Shown piece by piece: positions 63,816 to 64,000 of a stretch of DNA of 64,000 nt. Under the pieces are notes generated by a model, which was not told where the DNA came from, made no database searches, and saw only the letters and a program-made list of their open reading frames with translations. The position numbers and the translations under genes were made by a program. Source of the DNA: Gorsachius magnificus (lineage: Eukaryota; Chordata; Aves; Pelecaniformes; Ardeidae); contig CM067084.1 in NCBI GenBank assembly GCA_034008185.1, positions 42,173,099-42,237,098 of the forward strand, in the 5' to 3' direction. Numbering within the stretch: position 1 is the first letter of the stretch; every line of letters starts with the position of its first letter.

Positions 63816-64000
63816 TCATTGGCTGTTTTCACCCAAAATCAAATCCCTTTGAGGTACACATCGGACTTCCCCATCCTTCCGCATCACCCACCAAGTAGAG
63901 CCAGGTCCTTGAGCAAAAGCAATCCCATGGATGGGTTTGCCTTTACCTGAGGCAGGAGAAACCCAGACTGTCTTCCCCAGCATATTTTTTACATGCACTA
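63816..64000 (-). pseudogene. pol: ERV pol, C-terminal end of integrase (partial)
   Basis: The minus strand is open from the right edge down to a TGA at 63816-63818. The last 60 or so residues look like the C-terminal DNA-binding (SH3-like) part of a retroviral integrase: a short basic stretch, GKTVWV, a GPGSTWWV block and a charged end. Integrase joins viral DNA to host DNA; this domain holds the DNA. The stop lies only a few bases from the inferred LTR start, so no env gene is present on this side, as in ERV-L-like elements that lack env. No frameshift or stop is visible in the part seen, but the rest of the provirus is off the window, so its state is unknown. The class (ERV-L-like) is an inference from the missing env. 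Confidence 0.8.

Overview
The window reads as vertebrate nuclear DNA, almost certainly from a bird. Three lines of evidence support this. A near-full-length CR1 LINE lies at the left edge, and two older CR1 pieces are present, one carrying the 3' end familiar from bird genomes. The right edge enters an endogenous retrovirus whose LTR opens with TGTCATGGTTTAACC, a type I recall from many neoavian birds. The rest is AT-rich DNA with poly-A/T tracts and microsatellites, as in a large intron or gene desert. There is no bacterial gene organisation. Species and chromosome cannot be told.

Layout: (1) 1-3985, a CR1 retrotransposon on the minus strand, running from a GC-rich 5' UTR/promoter (about 3559-3985) through ORF1 (2468-3558) and ORF2 (endonuclease plus reverse transcriptase, about 2405 to the left edge). 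Its last part lies outside the window. It is recognisable along its whole length but dead: I count one frameshift in ORF1, and a deletion, a stop codon and two frameshifts in ORF2. (2) 3986-22689, AT-rich DNA without a recognised gene. (3) 22690-23400, a very old, heavily mutated CR1/L3-like reverse transcriptase fragment on the minus strand. (4) 23401-62461, AT-rich DNA with microsatellites, a 34-bp tandem duplication, perfect palindromes, G-quadruplex-like tracts and a few short segments that look like exons by splice signals alone. (5) 62462-62705, a truncated CR1 3' end on the minus strand. (6) 63501-64000, the 3' LTR and the integrase C-terminal end of pol of an endogenous retrovirus on the minus strand, continuing off the right edge.

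No host protein-coding gene, rRNA, tRNA or CRISPR array could be identified. Most long open frames in the AT-rich part look like chance. The segments that deserve a transcript or conservation check are the candidate exons at 44450-44615 and 52458-52510 (plus strand, compatible phase) and at 34640-34760 and 20199-20251 (minus strand, compatible phase). I saw no convincing new biological system; the most informative features are the mobile elements and a few DNA-structure motifs.
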